From: Aurantimicrobium minutum
GTDB taxonomy: Bacteria; Actinomycetota; Actinomycetes; Actinomycetales; Microbacteriaceae
Assembly: GCF_002355535.1 (NCBI RefSeq)
Contig: NZ_AP017457.1
Location: 1,550,001-1,614,000, forward strand
Length of the DNA stretch: 64,000 nucleotides
Direction: 5' to 3'
Part shown: piece after piece, positions 17,190-26,071 of the stretch
Numbering within the stretch: the stretch's first letter is position 1
Layout of the letters: each line of letters opens with the position of its first letter
Translations under genes and position numbers: made by a program
The notes under the pieces: generated by a model
The model's input: the letters and a program-made list of their open reading frames with translations, nothing else
Told to the model about the DNA's origin: nothing
The model's database searches: none

Positions 17190-17215
17190 GTTTCACCACA
17201 CCAGAAGGAAAACCT

Positions 17216-17995
17216 GTGTCTAAGCGCATCGAAGTCAAAGACCTCAACGTTTACTACGGCAAGTTCAAGGCCGTCGAAGACGTCTCGCTCACTATCGAGC
17301 CACGGACTGTCACTGCCTTTATTGGCCCTTCCGGTTGCGGTAAGTCGACCTTCTTGCGCACCCTCAACCGCATGCACGAGGTGATTCCCGGTGCCACCGT
17401 TGAGGGTGAAGTCCTCATTGACGGCAAAAACCTCTATGACCCAGATGTTGACCCCGTGATGGTTCGCCGTCAGGTCGGTATGGTTTTCCAGCGCCCCAAC
17501 CCCTTCCCCACCATGTCGATCAAAGACAACGTCCTCGCGGGTGTGAAGCTCAACAACAAAAAGATTTCAAAATCAGATGCCGACACCCTTGTTGAGAAGT
17601 CGCTCAAGGGTGCCAATCTCTGGAAAGAAGTGAAGGACCGTTTGGATCTTCCCGGTTCTGGTCTTTCAGGTGGTCAGCAACAGCGTCTGTGTATTGCTCG
17701 TGCGATTGCGGTGTCACCTGAGGTCATCCTCATGGATGAACCCTGCTCGGCACTGGACCCCATCTCAACCCTGGCCATTGAGGACCTCATCGAAGAGCTC
17801 AAGGCCAAGTACACGATCGTCATCGTGACCCACAACATGCAGCAGGCATCGCGTGTGTCAGACAAGACCGCTTTCTTCAACATTGCCGGCACCGGTGAAC
17901 CAGGAAAGCTCATCGAATTCGATGACACCACCACGATCTTTGAGAACCCTCACGTTCAAGCAACTGAGGACTACATCTCTGGTCGCTTCGGATAA
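17216..17995 (+). CDS. pstB: Phosphate ABC transporter ATPase PstB
   Basis: 259 residues. Walker [10 protein letters not shown] (38-46), Q-loop in [12 protein letters not shown], signature [14 protein letters not shown], Walker [14 protein letters not shown], and the switch His in [11 protein letters not shown]. It powers phosphate import by PstSCA. The GTG at 17216 has AGAAGGAAAA before it and gives the family N terminus. Confidence 0.96.
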   Translation: MSKRIEVKDLNVYYGKFKAVEDVSLTIEPRTVTAFIGPSGCGKSTFLRTLNRMHEVIPGATVEGEVLIDGKNLYDPDVDPVMVRRQVGMVFQRPNPFPTMSIKDNVLAGVKLNNKKISKSDADTLVEKSLKGANLWKEVKDRLDLPGSGLSGGQQQRLCIARAIAVSPEVILMDEPCSALDPISTLAIEDLIEELKAKYTIVIVTHNMQQASRVSDKTAFFNIAGTGEPGKLIEFDDTTTIFENPHVQATEDYISGRFG

Positions 17996-18010
17996 CCACT
18001 CAACTCAAGT

Positions 18011-18042
18011 AATGAAACCCCCTCCGTGGAGGGGGTTTCATT
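18011..18042. terminator. Bidirectional terminator between pstB and the YdeI-like gene
   Basis: AATGAAACCCCCT and AGGGGGTTTCATT form a 13-base stem with a 6-base loop. The right arm includes two bases of the convergent gene's stop codon, so it can serve both transcripts. Confidence 0.8.
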
Positions 18043-18490
18043 ATGCCAAGTTCGAGATTTTCTCGATCGCTTTGAGCACCCTTCGTTCTTTTGTCTCTGG
18101 GGCATTGGCCTCGGATACTGCTCTCGCATATTCACGCCGGTGGGAGTAGCTCAGCTTGGCGAACACCTCTGTTAGGTTGTGCTCATCCAATGCAGATACA
18201 AGCTCTGGTGGAATTTCGACTTCTCGATATCCGGCATCAAGCTCGAGATCGACAGTTACTGTTTCGCCAGAAGAAACACCTGCAGCAGTTCGTTCTTTCT
18301 GAGGGAAGACAACCCTGCATTCTCCCGCCACTCCTGTTGCCGTGCTTCGGTAAGTGTGGCCATTGATGGTCACTTTCACTGGGGCGCGTTTATTCGTTCC
18401 CAAATCGGCGAGTACCGAGTCCGGAATCAACAGAGAGGCGTGGTTTCCTTCGCCCAGAACCTCGGTTGTGTAACGAACACCCATCGTCAT
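18041..18490 (-). CDS. DUF1905 / YdeI-OmpD-associated domain protein
   Basis: 149 residues. The N-terminal half is the DUF1905 beta domain (IPDSVLADLGTNKRAPVKVTINGHTYRST), and the C-terminal half is the YdeI/OmdA helical region with LSYSHRREYARAVSEANAPETKERR. Proteins with this layout are annotated as bacteriocin-protection-like, but a molecular function is not established. It is 13 bases after the aminotransferase gene on the same strand. Start at 18490 or two codons on (18484). Confidence 0.85.
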   Translation of the reverse strand: MTMGVRYTTEVLGEGNHASLLIPDSVLADLGTNKRAPVKVTINGHTYRSTATGVAGECRVVFPQKERTAAGVSSGETVTVDLELDAGYREVEIPPELVSALDEHNLTEVFAKLSYSHRREYARAVSEANAPETKERRVLKAIEKISNLA

Positions 18491-18503
18491 TCCTTGGGTA
18501 TTG

Positions 18504-19826
18504 TTAGCTCAACTCTGTGAGAACTGCATCAATGATGGCAAGACCTTCACGTGCTTCGTCTTCCGTGACCACGCACGGGGGAACAACGTGGAGACGGTTA
18601 TCGGCCATGAAGGGGAGCAACTTGTGAGCCATGAGAGCTGCCTTGAGCTTGCCCATCCAGGCCGCGTCAACGGGCTCTTTGGTTTCGCGGTTAGCCACGA
18701 ACTCCACAGCCCAGAACACACCTGAACCACGGACATCACCAATGATCTGGTGCTTGTCCTTGAGAGCGTTCAGACCGGGGCCCAGAACCGTTGCACCAAT
18801 GTGCTTGGAGTTCTCAACAACTTTCTCTTCTTCCATTGCTTCGATGGTGGCAACAATTGTTGCGCAGGCGAGAGGGTGGCCTGAGTATGTGAGACCACCT
18901 GGGAAGACACGCTCGTCGAAGGCGTGAGCTATCTCGCTGTTGATGATGACTCCACCAACAGGGATGTAGCCAGAGTTCACGCCCTTGGCGAAGGTGATGA
19001 GGTCAGGAACCACATCGAACGCGTTGAAAGCGAACCATTCACCGGTGCGACCAAAGCCAGCCATGACCTCATCCAAGATGAGCACGATGCCGTACTTATC
19101 GGCCAGAGCGCGAACACCCTTGAGGAAGCCAGGAGGAGGAGTAAGAATACCTGCGGTGCCAGGAACAGATTCAATCAGGAAGGCCGCAATACTTGCAGGG
19201 CCTTCTGCTTGAATGGTGCGCTCGAGGAAGTGAAGAGCACGCTCTGATTCTTGTTCCGGGGTGGTTGCCCAGTATTCGGAACGGTAGAGGTAGGGGCCGA
19301 ACACGTGCTTGTGGCCACGTGAGTATTCGTTTGGAATACGGCGCCAGTCACCGGTGGACACAATTGCAGCACCAGTGTTGCCGTGATAGGAGCGGTAGAA
19401 CGAGATCACCTTGTCGCGACCAGTATGCAGGCGAGCCATGCGAATGGCGTTCTCATTCGCGTCAGCACCACCATTGGTGAAGAAGACTTTCTCAAAACCC
19501 TTCGGTGTGTGAGAGAGGATTTTCTGTGCTGCCAGCGCGCGAACATTGTTCGCGTGTGCTGGCGCCACAGTGGTGAGCACATCCGCCTGTGCTTTGATGG
19601 CGGCAATCACCTTGGGGTGCTGATGGCCAATGTTGACGTTCACCAACATGGAGGAGAAGTCGAGGTAGGTGTTGCCCTCGTAATCCCACACCCGGGCACC
19701 CTTCCCTCCAGCAATCACGAAGGGAGCAAGAGTTCCCTGCGCAGACCACGAGTGGAAGACGTTACTAATGTCTGCCTCGCGAACGGTCGCATTATCGGCA
19801 GGGTGCATTAATGGTGATTCAGTCAT
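18504..19826 (-). CDS. Class-III (omega) aminotransferase
   Basis: 440-residue PLP enzyme of the aspartate-aminotransferase superfamily, subgroup III. Visible: PLP-phosphate site TNGGADANENAIRMAR, substrate region FYRSYHGNTGAA, Asp252 in LILDEVMAGFGRTG, and Schiff-base Lys281 in LITFAKGVNSGYIPVGG. This resembles omega-amino-acid:pyruvate transaminases (for example taurine or beta-alanine types), but the substrate cannot be assigned. It begins 4 bases after the upstream aminotransferase gene ends. Confidence 0.88.
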   Translation of the reverse strand: MTESPLMHPADNATVREADISNVFHSWSAQGTLAPFVIAGGKGARVWDYEGNTYLDFSSMLVNVNIGHQHPKVIAAIKAQADVLTTVAPAHANNVRALAAQKILSHTPKGFEKVFFTNGGADANENAIRMARLHTGRDKVISFYRSYHGNTGAAIVSTGDWRRIPNEYSRGHKHVFGPYLYRSEYWATTPEQESERALHFLERTIQAEGPASIAAFLIESVPGTAGILTPPPGFLKGVRALADKYGIVLILDEVMAGFGRTGEWFAFNAFDVVPDLITFAKGVNSGYIPVGGVIINSEIAHAFDERVFPGGLTYSGHPLACATIVATIEAMEEEKVVENSKHIGATVLGPGLNALKDKHQIIGDVRGSGVFWAVEFVANRETKEPVDAAWMGKLKAALMAHKLLPFMADNRLHVVPPCVVTEDEAREGLAIIDAVLTELS

Positions 19827-19830
19827 GAGG

Positions 19831-21186
19831 CTATTGTCCCAACAATTCTTTGATTGCTTCTTCGAAAACTTCGTGATGCTTCTGGACGTCCTCCACCGTG
19901 GTGGTGGGGCACATCAAGGCCATGTTGTGGAATGGGGTCAGCAAAATGCCTCGGTTAGCAAGGTAGAGGTGAAGGAAGTCTTCGAGCTCACCGTCGGCAG
20001 CGGCGTTCGCCTCAGTACCGTTCTTGGGGTAGGGCTTCGCAAAACGGTACTCAGCCCGTGCGCCCAACTGGTTGATCGACCAGGGTAGGTCGTACTTGTC
20101 AAAGAGAGCCTGCACGCCATCGTTGAATACGGTGGCGGTGGCAATCATCTTCTCGAAAGCTTCCTCAGTGAGGACGTTTTCGAGAGTTGCGCGCATCGCG
20201 GCAACAGAAAGAGGGTTACCTGCAAGAGTTCCACCCACACCACCCATGTCGACCAAGTCGAGGTCGGTGCGAGCCAAGGCTTTCTCGGCGAAGTCTGCAC
20301 TGAGGCCGTAGGCACCGGTGGGAATACCGCCGGCAATGGACTTACCAATAATCACAATGTCAGGCTCCAGGTTGTCACGCTGGGTCATACCACCGGGGCC
20401 TGCAGAGAACGTGTGAGTCTCATCGATGATGAGCAGGGTTCCGTATTTGCGAGTGAGTGCACGAACACCTTCGTGGTAACCAGGATCTGGAAGCACAATA
20501 CCGATGTTGGTCAAAGCTGGCTCGATGAGTACAGCCGCAACATCGCCGTTGGCCAATTCACGCTCGAGCATCTCGAGATCATTGAACTCTGCAACACGGC
20601 TGGTCATCGTGACATCTACGGGTTCACCCACGTTGCCTGGTCGACTCATTCCGTGACCGTCAGGTCCCACCACAATCAAGGACTCATCAACTGAACCGTG
20701 GTAGCAATAAGAGTGGAACAGGATTTTGCTGCGACCGGTCAGTGCACGTACCAATCGGATAGCCCAACGGTTCGCATCAGTTGCTGTGAGAGAGAAGCTC
20801 CACTTATCCATTCCGAAGCGGCGTGACAGTTCTGCACCCACCCACTCGGCATCTTCGGTGGGAAGCATGGTGGTGAGACCACCTTGCTCGTCGACACGCT
20901 TTTTTATGGCGGCGACAACGTCAGGGTTGGAGTGACCTGCCATCGAGCCGGTGTCTCCAAGAGCAAAGTCAATGTATTCGTGTCCGTCAATATCCCACAC
21001 GCGGTTTCCTTTGGCGCGGTCGAGATAAATGGGGAAGCCACCAGCTTTCTTGTTCATCCAGGTCATGGGAACGCGGCCAAAGAGGTGGGTAGCGTTCTCG
21101 TAGGCGGCCTGTGACTTGGGGTGCGCGGCTGTGAATGTGGCGCGCTCGCGGTCAAAGAGTTCAGCTAAACGGTTTCTGTCGATCAT
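19831..21186 (-). CDS. Class-III aminotransferase, glutamate-1-semialdehyde-aminomutase-like
   Basis: About 451 residues. Asp255 in LLIIDETHTFSAGPGG and Schiff-base Lys282 in IVIIGKSIAGGIPTGAYGL place it in the GSA-aminomutase-like branch of class III, but no haem gene is near, and the active-site region SLTATDANRWAIRLVRALTG differs from HemL. It is probably a transaminase of an unknown amino acid. Two ATGs in a row (21189 and 21186) are possible starts; 21186 has the better spacing from AAAGGA. It forms an operon with the second aminotransferase. Confidence 0.85.
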   Translation of the reverse strand: MIDRNRLAELFDRERATFTAAHPKSQAAYENATHLFGRVPMTWMNKKAGGFPIYLDRAKGNRVWDIDGHEYIDFALGDTGSMAGHSNPDVVAAIKKRVDEQGGLTTMLPTEDAEWVGAELSRRFGMDKWSFSLTATDANRWAIRLVRALTGRSKILFHSYCYHGSVDESLIVVGPDGHGMSRPGNVGEPVDVTMTSRVAEFNDLEMLERELANGDVAAVLIEPALTNIGIVLPDPGYHEGVRALTRKYGTLLIIDETHTFSAGPGGMTQRDNLEPDIVIIGKSIAGGIPTGAYGLSADFAEKALARTDLDLVDMGGVGGTLAGNPLSVAAMRATLENVLTEEAFEKMIATATVFNDGVQALFDKYDLPWSINQLGARAEYRFAKPYPKNGTEANAAADGELEDFLHLYLANRGILLTPFHNMALMCPTTTVEDVQKHHEVFEEAIKELLGQ

Positions 21187-21199
21187 CATTTTCCTTTGC

Positions 21200-21257
21200 G
21201 GATACGAAATAAGTAGCAAATTTGAGAATTTACTGGCGAAATTGATAGTTCGTATCC
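21200..21257. repeat. Inverted repeat in the aminotransferase/hydrolase divergent region
   Basis: GGATACGAA (21200-21208) and TTCGTATCC (21249-21257) are a perfect 9-base inverted repeat 40 bases apart. They lie between the divergent aminotransferase and hydrolase operons and could be paired half-sites for one regulator. Confidence 0.5.
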
Positions 21258-21296
21258 ATATTTACTGAGGATTTCCTCACTATATGATGCTAATCC

Positions 21297-22370
21297 GTGA
21301 ATTCACAGTCCCACAACATATTTCGGGTACACAATGGAAATGTGGATAAGTCAGTCACCTGGAAACCCGACGTATTAGGTATTGGGTATTTGCAGGCAAC
21401 CCTCGAACTCAAACCTGACGCCGAGGGTGAAGTGGTCGCAACCCTGGTCAAAGCACTTCCTCCGAAGGTGCCATCCTTCTTTTCACGTTTAGTGGGTAAA
21501 GCAGAGCAGGTTGCAACCAATACCGATGTTCTCTACATCCATGGCTGGTCAGATTATTTCTTCCAAAAGAACTTGGCGGAGTATTGGCGCTCGCAGGGAG
21601 CCCAGTTTTATGCACTCGACTTGCGCAAATATGGCCGGAGTATTCGACCAGGTCAATCCGAAGGTTTTATTGAAGACCTGTCTGACTATGACGAAGAAAT
21701 CGAGCTGGCACTTGAAGTGATGGGACACGGCACCGAGAAGTCACACTCTGACTCTCGAGCTGCTGCTGGGAGGAAACTTGTATTAATGGGCCACTCCACC
21801 GGCGGACTGGTGTTGAGCTTGTGGGCAGATCGCAATCCTGGCCGCGCCGATGCAGTTGTGCTTAATAGCCCCTGGTTGGAGTATCAGCTCACTGCTGCGG
21901 CACGAGCACTGGTGACGCCCGCCTTGCGTGCGGGAGCGAAACTCAACCCTAAAACCAAGATGCCGAGTATTGACTTTGGTTTCTATTCACGCACCATCGA
22001 TATTCATAAAGATGGTGAATGGGAATTCAATCTTGACTGGCGCCCAGAACACGGTTTTCCCGTTCGTCCTGCCTGGTTAAACGCGATATTGACAGGCCAC
22101 GCCAAAGTTGCTGCCGGCTTAGATATTGATGCGCCGGTTTTTACCTGGTTATCCACCAAGAGTTTGCTGGTGCCCAGATGGAGCCCAGAACTGAAGAAAG
22201 CAGACGTGGCCATCGATGTGAACATCGTGGCTGCCCGCGTTCACCATCTGGGGAAACTCGTCACCTTGTCCCGTATCGAGAACGCTATGCATGATGTCAT
22301 CCTTTCTGCGCGTCCCGTGCGGCAGAAAGCATTTGCTGAACTTACCCGCTGGTTGAAGGCATACCTTTAG
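21297..22370 (+). CDS. Alpha/beta hydrolase (serine lysophospholipase-like)
   Basis: 357 residues with an alpha/beta-hydrolase core. Nucleophile elbow is LMGHSTGGLVLS near residue 167; DVLYIHGWSDYFF holds the oxyanion strand, and HDVILS near the end supplies the catalytic His. This resembles serine aminopeptidase/lysophospholipase S33-like proteins. The GTG start has no clear ribosome site. A carboxylesterase gene follows 3 bases downstream, so the two hydrolases form one operon divergent from two aminotransferases. Substrate unknown. Confidence 0.82.
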   Translation: MNSQSHNIFRVHNGNVDKSVTWKPDVLGIGYLQATLELKPDAEGEVVATLVKALPPKVPSFFSRLVGKAEQVATNTDVLYIHGWSDYFFQKNLAEYWRSQGAQFYALDLRKYGRSIRPGQSEGFIEDLSDYDEEIELALEVMGHGTEKSHSDSRAAAGRKLVLMGHSTGGLVLSLWADRNPGRADAVVLNSPWLEYQLTAAARALVTPALRAGAKLNPKTKMPSIDFGFYSRTIDIHKDGEWEFNLDWRPEHGFPVRPAWLNAILTGHAKVAAGLDIDAPVFTWLSTKSLLVPRWSPELKKADVAIDVNIVAARVHHLGKLVTLSRIENAMHDVILSARPVRQKAFAELTRWLKAYL

Positions 22371-22373
22371 AAC

Positions 22374-23939
22374 ATGGACGCTTTTTCTGACCCCTCTCTG
22401 CTCGTTGCCACAACAGCTGGAGTAGTGCGCGGCACCCAAGATGGAAACACACACCGCTGGTTAGGTGTGCCCTATGGAAAAGCTCCTGTGGGGGAGCTTC
22501 GCTACCGCAGATCGTTACCGGTTGAACCGTGGCAGGGCACTCGGGACGCACTCGAGTTTGGAAACATTGCGCCTCAGGAACCTACCAAGCTCATCCCTAT
22601 CCCCACGGGAGTTGAGATTAATGAGGATTGTCTCAATCTGAATATTTGGGCACCAATCCCCAAACCCGGAGATAAGCCCAAGCCCGTCATGTTCTGGATC
22701 CACGGCGGAGCATATTTCATCGGTTTTTCTTCCCAGGCTGTTTATAACGGCCGTTCCCTGGCAGAAAATGGCGATGTCATTATCGTCACCGTGAACTATC
22801 GACTTGGTGCACTGGGATGGCTCGATTTCAGTTCGCTCGATCCCAGTTTCGAGAACAACATGGGACTGACCGATTTAGTGCTCGCGTTGAACTGGGTCAA
22901 AAACAACATCGCAGCCTTTGGAGGTGATCCTGAGGACGTCACCATCTTTGGCGAATCCGCAGGTGGCGGTTGTGTGACTACTCTCATGACAATGCCTGAA
23001 GCCAAAGGGCTCTTCCACCGCGCTATTGCAGAAAGCTCGCCCGCCACGAGCGTCTACAAACCAGAACGCGCAGCTTTGGTTGCTCATGCCTATCTCGACC
23101 TGATGGGTGTCACTGCTGAAGAGGCCCCAAGATATCTGCGCCAGACTGATGCCAAGACATTGGCATCCTTCACAACGAAATTGCTTGATCATGTGGCACT
23201 GACCTGGCCTGGAACAGTTGCATTTGCTCCGGTAGTGGACGGCACATTTGTGCCGCACTACCCCGTTCAAACTTTCCGCGATGGCAACCAACACAAGGTT
23301 CCCCTCATCATTGGAACAAACAAGGATGAAGCCGCTTTGTTCAAAATGATGAAATCTCCGTTGATGCCCATCAGCGAATCCAGCATTCAAGAGATGTTTG
23401 ATTTGGTCGCCAAGGATCACCCCGGTAAAGACTTTGATGAAGAGAGAATTCTGAGCGCCTACCCCGAGTTCCCGAAACAAAAGGGAGCCATGGAAATCTC
23501 TCGAGACGCAGGATTCCGCATGCCGTCAATATGGGTTGCTGAGGCACACTCACGGGTGGCGCCAACGTGGATGTATCGGTTCGACCAGGCACCACCCTTG
23601 ATGAAACTGCTGGGTATTGGGGCAAGTCACGCTACTGAGCTGCCCTATGTCTTTGGCACCTTGCCAGAGAAGATGAATAAGAAGGCACTGCAGTTCCGAC
23701 TCGGTGGCCTCAAAGAAGCTAAGAAGATTTCACGCCGTATTCAAGCCAGGTGGCTCAGTTTTGCTCGGACGAGTAATCCGGTGACCGTAGACAGTGAAAC
23801 AGGTCAGGATCTTCAGTGGCCTCGTTATGACGAGAAGACCCGAAGCACACTGATTATTAACGCAACCGACTCCATCGAGAATGACCCCGATGGTGATATC
23901 CGTAAGGCATGGGGAGAACAGATACTGGGCTTCAAATAA
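22374..23939 (+). CDS. Type-B carboxylesterase
   Basis: 521 residues, full length for the carboxylesterase/cholinesterase family. Motifs: GVPYGKAPVGELRYR near residue 35, EDCLNLNIWAP, oxyanion hole WIHGGAYFIG, and nucleophile Ser in IFGESAGGGCVTTLM near 202. The acid and His are in the later TNKDEAALF and GASHATELPYVFG segments. No signal peptide, so it is cytoplasmic. Ester substrate unknown. Confidence 0.9.
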   Translation: MDAFSDPSLLVATTAGVVRGTQDGNTHRWLGVPYGKAPVGELRYRRSLPVEPWQGTRDALEFGNIAPQEPTKLIPIPTGVEINEDCLNLNIWAPIPKPGDKPKPVMFWIHGGAYFIGFSSQAVYNGRSLAENGDVIIVTVNYRLGALGWLDFSSLDPSFENNMGLTDLVLALNWVKNNIAAFGGDPEDVTIFGESAGGGCVTTLMTMPEAKGLFHRAIAESSPATSVYKPERAALVAHAYLDLMGVTAEEAPRYLRQTDAKTLASFTTKLLDHVALTWPGTVAFAPVVDGTFVPHYPVQTFRDGNQHKVPLIIGTNKDEAALFKMMKSPLMPISESSIQEMFDLVAKDHPGKDFDEERILSAYPEFPKQKGAMEISRDAGFRMPSIWVAEAHSRVAPTWMYRFDQAPPLMKLLGIGASHATELPYVFGTLPEKMNKKALQFRLGGLKEAKKISRRIQARWLSFARTSNPVTVDSETGQDLQWPRYDEKTRSTLIINATDSIENDPDGDIRKAWGEQILGFK

Positions 23940-23949
23940 GCCGGAAGGT

Positions 23950-24438
23950 TTAGCGGAAGTTTACGAACTGCAAAGCAACCGGAAGGTCTGCATTTTTGAG
24001 CAGGGCCATGGTTGCTTGCAGGTCGTCGCGGCTCTTTGAAGAAACACGTACCTCGTCACCTTGAATCTGTGCTTTAACAGACTTGGGGCCCTCGTCGCGA
24101 ATGAGCTTGGTAACCTTCTTTGCGTTTTCCTGATCGATGCCTTCTTTCATTTTGGCTTCGATGCGGAATTCTTTACCCGAGGGGAAGGGGTCACCTGCGT
24201 CAAGACTGCGTAATGAGATTCCGCGCTTGATCAGCTTCTGTTCGAAAACGTCGAGGATGGCTTTGACTCGTTCTTCCGAGTTTGCCTTCATCAGAATCTT
24301 GTCGCCGCTCCATTCGATGGATGCGCCTACGTTCTTGAAGTCATAACGCTGTTCAACCTCTTTAACTGCTTGGTTGAGTGCGTTATCGGTCTCCATTTTG
24401 TCGACCTTGCTTACTACGTCAAATGATGAATCTGCCAT
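23950..24438 (-). CDS. yajQ: YajQ-family nucleotide-binding protein
   Basis: 162 residues with two ferredoxin-like DUF520 repeats. Starts [20 protein letters not shown] and contains [20 protein letters not shown] and the end [12 protein letters not shown], all diagnostic. Family members bind RNA or cyclic di-GMP in some bacteria; the ligand here is not known. It is single-gene and convergent with the esterase. Confidence 0.93.
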   Translation of the reverse strand: MADSSFDVVSKVDKMETDNALNQAVKEVEQRYDFKNVGASIEWSGDKILMKANSEERVKAILDVFEQKLIKRGISLRSLDAGDPFPSGKEFRIEAKMKEGIDQENAKKVTKLIRDEGPKSVKAQIQGDEVRVSSKSRDDLQATMALLKNADLPVALQFVNFR

Positions 24439-24503
24439 GAGTCCATGTTATCTAAGCCCAGCCTTCGGCAGATTGTCAGCTGTGCCCCTCAGAATGGAAG
24501 TAC

Positions 24504-25313
24504 ATGGCTTCCAAACGGGTACGACGTAACCGCACACTCACGGTGTTTGCGGTGTTTGTGCTGGGAATGTGGTGGTTCACCTCATGCGTCGGCGGCCAAT
24601 CGTCAGTTGCTGAGAACACCCCCACGGCAACCCCTACCCCCACCCCGACCGTAGATGAGTTTGCGATTTCTCTCCTTCCCGAGGCAGCCGCGCTACCTCC
24701 CGTGAAGGAGGGAGTCACCAACTATGACTTAGCTAACTCACCCGTTGCAGGCTTGGCAGATCCTGCGTGGGTCAAAGCCACGTCAGAAAAAACGGGAATC
24801 CCAAAGCGCGTGCTCACCGCTTATGCCGGTGTTGCGCTGCAGCTGAACGCCTATAAGCCAGAGTGCAAGTTGTCGTGGAACACTCTTGCCGGAATTGGTT
24901 GGGTGGAATCTCGACACGGAACCATTTTTGGTGGCAAGGTCAAGAGCAACGGAAATATGAGTGAGCCAATTTATGGCATTCCTCTCGATGGCAAAAACAA
25001 CACCAAAGCCCTCCCCGATTTTGATGACGGAAACTTTGACGGCACTGCAGAATTTGACCGTGCTGTTGGCCCCATGCAATTCATCCCACCAACCTGGGCT
25101 GCCTGGCATAGCGACGGTAACGGAGACGGAATTGAAGATGGCCAAAACATTGATGACTCTGCATTTGCAGCCGGCCGTTATCTCTGTTTCAGCGGGGGAG
25201 ACCTCTCCACACCTGAAGGGTGGCGCAAGGCTCTCCGGGGATACAACGCCTCAAATACTTACGCTAAAGACGTTTCTAATAAAGCCAAAGAGTACGCCGA
25301 AAAAGCCAAATAA
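24504..25313 (+). CDS. Secreted lytic murein transglycosylase
   Basis: 269 residues. Basic start, a hydrophobic segment (about 10-28) ending in FTSC, a possible lipobox, then a Thr/Pro linker TPTATPTPTPT. The C-terminal domain is MltB/SLT-like: catalytic Glu in GIGWVESRHGTIFG, GPMQFIPPTWAAW near residue 190, and LRGYNASNTYAKDV. It should cleave peptidoglycan to 1,6-anhydromuropeptides at the cell surface. Confidence 0.88.
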   Translation: MASKRVRRNRTLTVFAVFVLGMWWFTSCVGGQSSVAENTPTATPTPTPTVDEFAISLLPEAAALPPVKEGVTNYDLANSPVAGLADPAWVKATSEKTGIPKRVLTAYAGVALQLNAYKPECKLSWNTLAGIGWVESRHGTIFGGKVKSNGNMSEPIYGIPLDGKNNTKALPDFDDGNFDGTAEFDRAVGPMQFIPPTWAAWHSDGNGDGIEDGQNIDDSAFAAGRYLCFSGGDLSTPEGWRKALRGYNASNTYAKDVSNKAKEYAEKAK

Positions 25314-25390
25314 CTCACTTCGATTTTCGACAATCGCATCAGCCCGGTATTGTTGAGAGGCGCTCTTGAGTAATCAATGAGGTTCGCAAC

Positions 25391-25472
25391 GGCAAGTTAC
25401 CCTAGCGGCCAAAGGGATCTGACTGTAAATCAGACGGCTCAGCCTTCGGGGGTTCGAATCCCTCACTTGCCA
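25391..25472 (+). tRNA. tRNA-Tyr (anticodon GTA)
   Basis: Acceptor arms GGCAAGT (25391-25397) and ACTTGCC (25465-25471) pair fully with discriminator A. The anticodon stem TCTGA/TCAGA holds loop CTGTAAA with GTA at 25425-25427. The long variable arm and 82-base length fit tRNA-Tyr. CCA is not encoded. Confidence 0.95.
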
Positions 25473-25478
25473 CAATAA

Positions 25479-25507
25479 AAAAAGCCTCCCAACTCGGGAG
25501 GCTTTTT
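25479..25507. terminator. Bidirectional terminator between tRNA-Tyr and marR
   Basis: AAAAAGCCTCCC and GGGAGGCTTTTT form a 12-base stem with loop AACTC. Flanking A and T runs serve both strands. Confidence 0.9.
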
Positions 25508-25513
25508 CATTCG

Positions 25514-25975
25514 CTATTTTTCAGCTTCTGCTTTGTATGCCGTCAGCATCAGGGCAAGGTACTTTTCCACTGCGGCTCGTTCTTCCTCGTTCATGTCATC
25601 GAGGATAGTTTCACTGGCACTAATCAAAGGCATGATTCTTTGCCATGCACTTGCAACAGATTGAGGGTTGGGAACAACAACCACCGCCCTGCGGTCTGTG
25701 GGATGAGATTCTCGTGAGACGTGGCCAACCTCAACAAGCCTGTCAATCATGGTGGTGCCTGCCGCGGGGCTGAGCCCGACAGACTTGGCAAGGTCTCCTG
25801 CGGACATCGGTCCATTTTCAATGAGATGCGTCATTGCTTGGAGATCAGTCTGATTAACCATCAGATGTTGGCCAACAGTTTTTGAGTATTCTTCACTCTC
25901 TTGAATGACAGAGCGAAGCAGCCGTGTGGCGCGGTGGCCATACATGGCTGGTTCTGTTTGGCTTTGTTCACTCAT
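25514..25975 (-). CDS. MarR-family regulator
   Basis: 153 residues, winged helix. HTH segment GDLAKSVGLSPAAGTTMIDRLVEVGHVSRESHPTDRRA spans about residues 61-98, with the conserved wing sequence DRRAVVV. It is divergent from a large MMPL exporter gene across 96 bases that contain an inverted repeat, which suggests it represses that exporter and itself. Confidence 0.9.
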   Translation of the reverse strand: MSEQSQTEPAMYGHRATRLLRSVIQESEEYSKTVGQHLMVNQTDLQAMTHLIENGPMSAGDLAKSVGLSPAAGTTMIDRLVEVGHVSRESHPTDRRAVVVVPNPQSVASAWQRIMPLISASETILDDMNEEERAAVEKYLALMLTAYKAEAEK

Positions 25976-25993
25976 TGTTATATATTTTAGCTA

Positions 25994-26006
25994 TCGAATA
26001 GTTCGA
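25994..26006. promoter_or_regulatory. Probable MarR operator
   Basis: TCGAA-TAG-TTCGA is a perfect 5-3-5 inverted repeat, followed by a further half-like TCGAATT at 26010-26016. It sits in the marR/MMPL intergenic region. Confidence 0.5.
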
Positions 26007-26071
26007 CTGTCGAATTAAGTTGACTACATTTAGCCAACTGTGTCGAAGGTTGTCACAACTCAAGGAAATTC

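Noticed and set aside
19831-21186. Calling this gene hemL
   Set aside because: It has the GSA-aminomutase-like lysine region, but the substrate region differs, no haem gene is adjacent and it is coupled to another transaminase.
22875-23480. A 201-codon minus-strand frame opposite the carboxylesterase
   Set aside because: Fully inside a full-length conserved gene, with no start signal and no recognisable domain.
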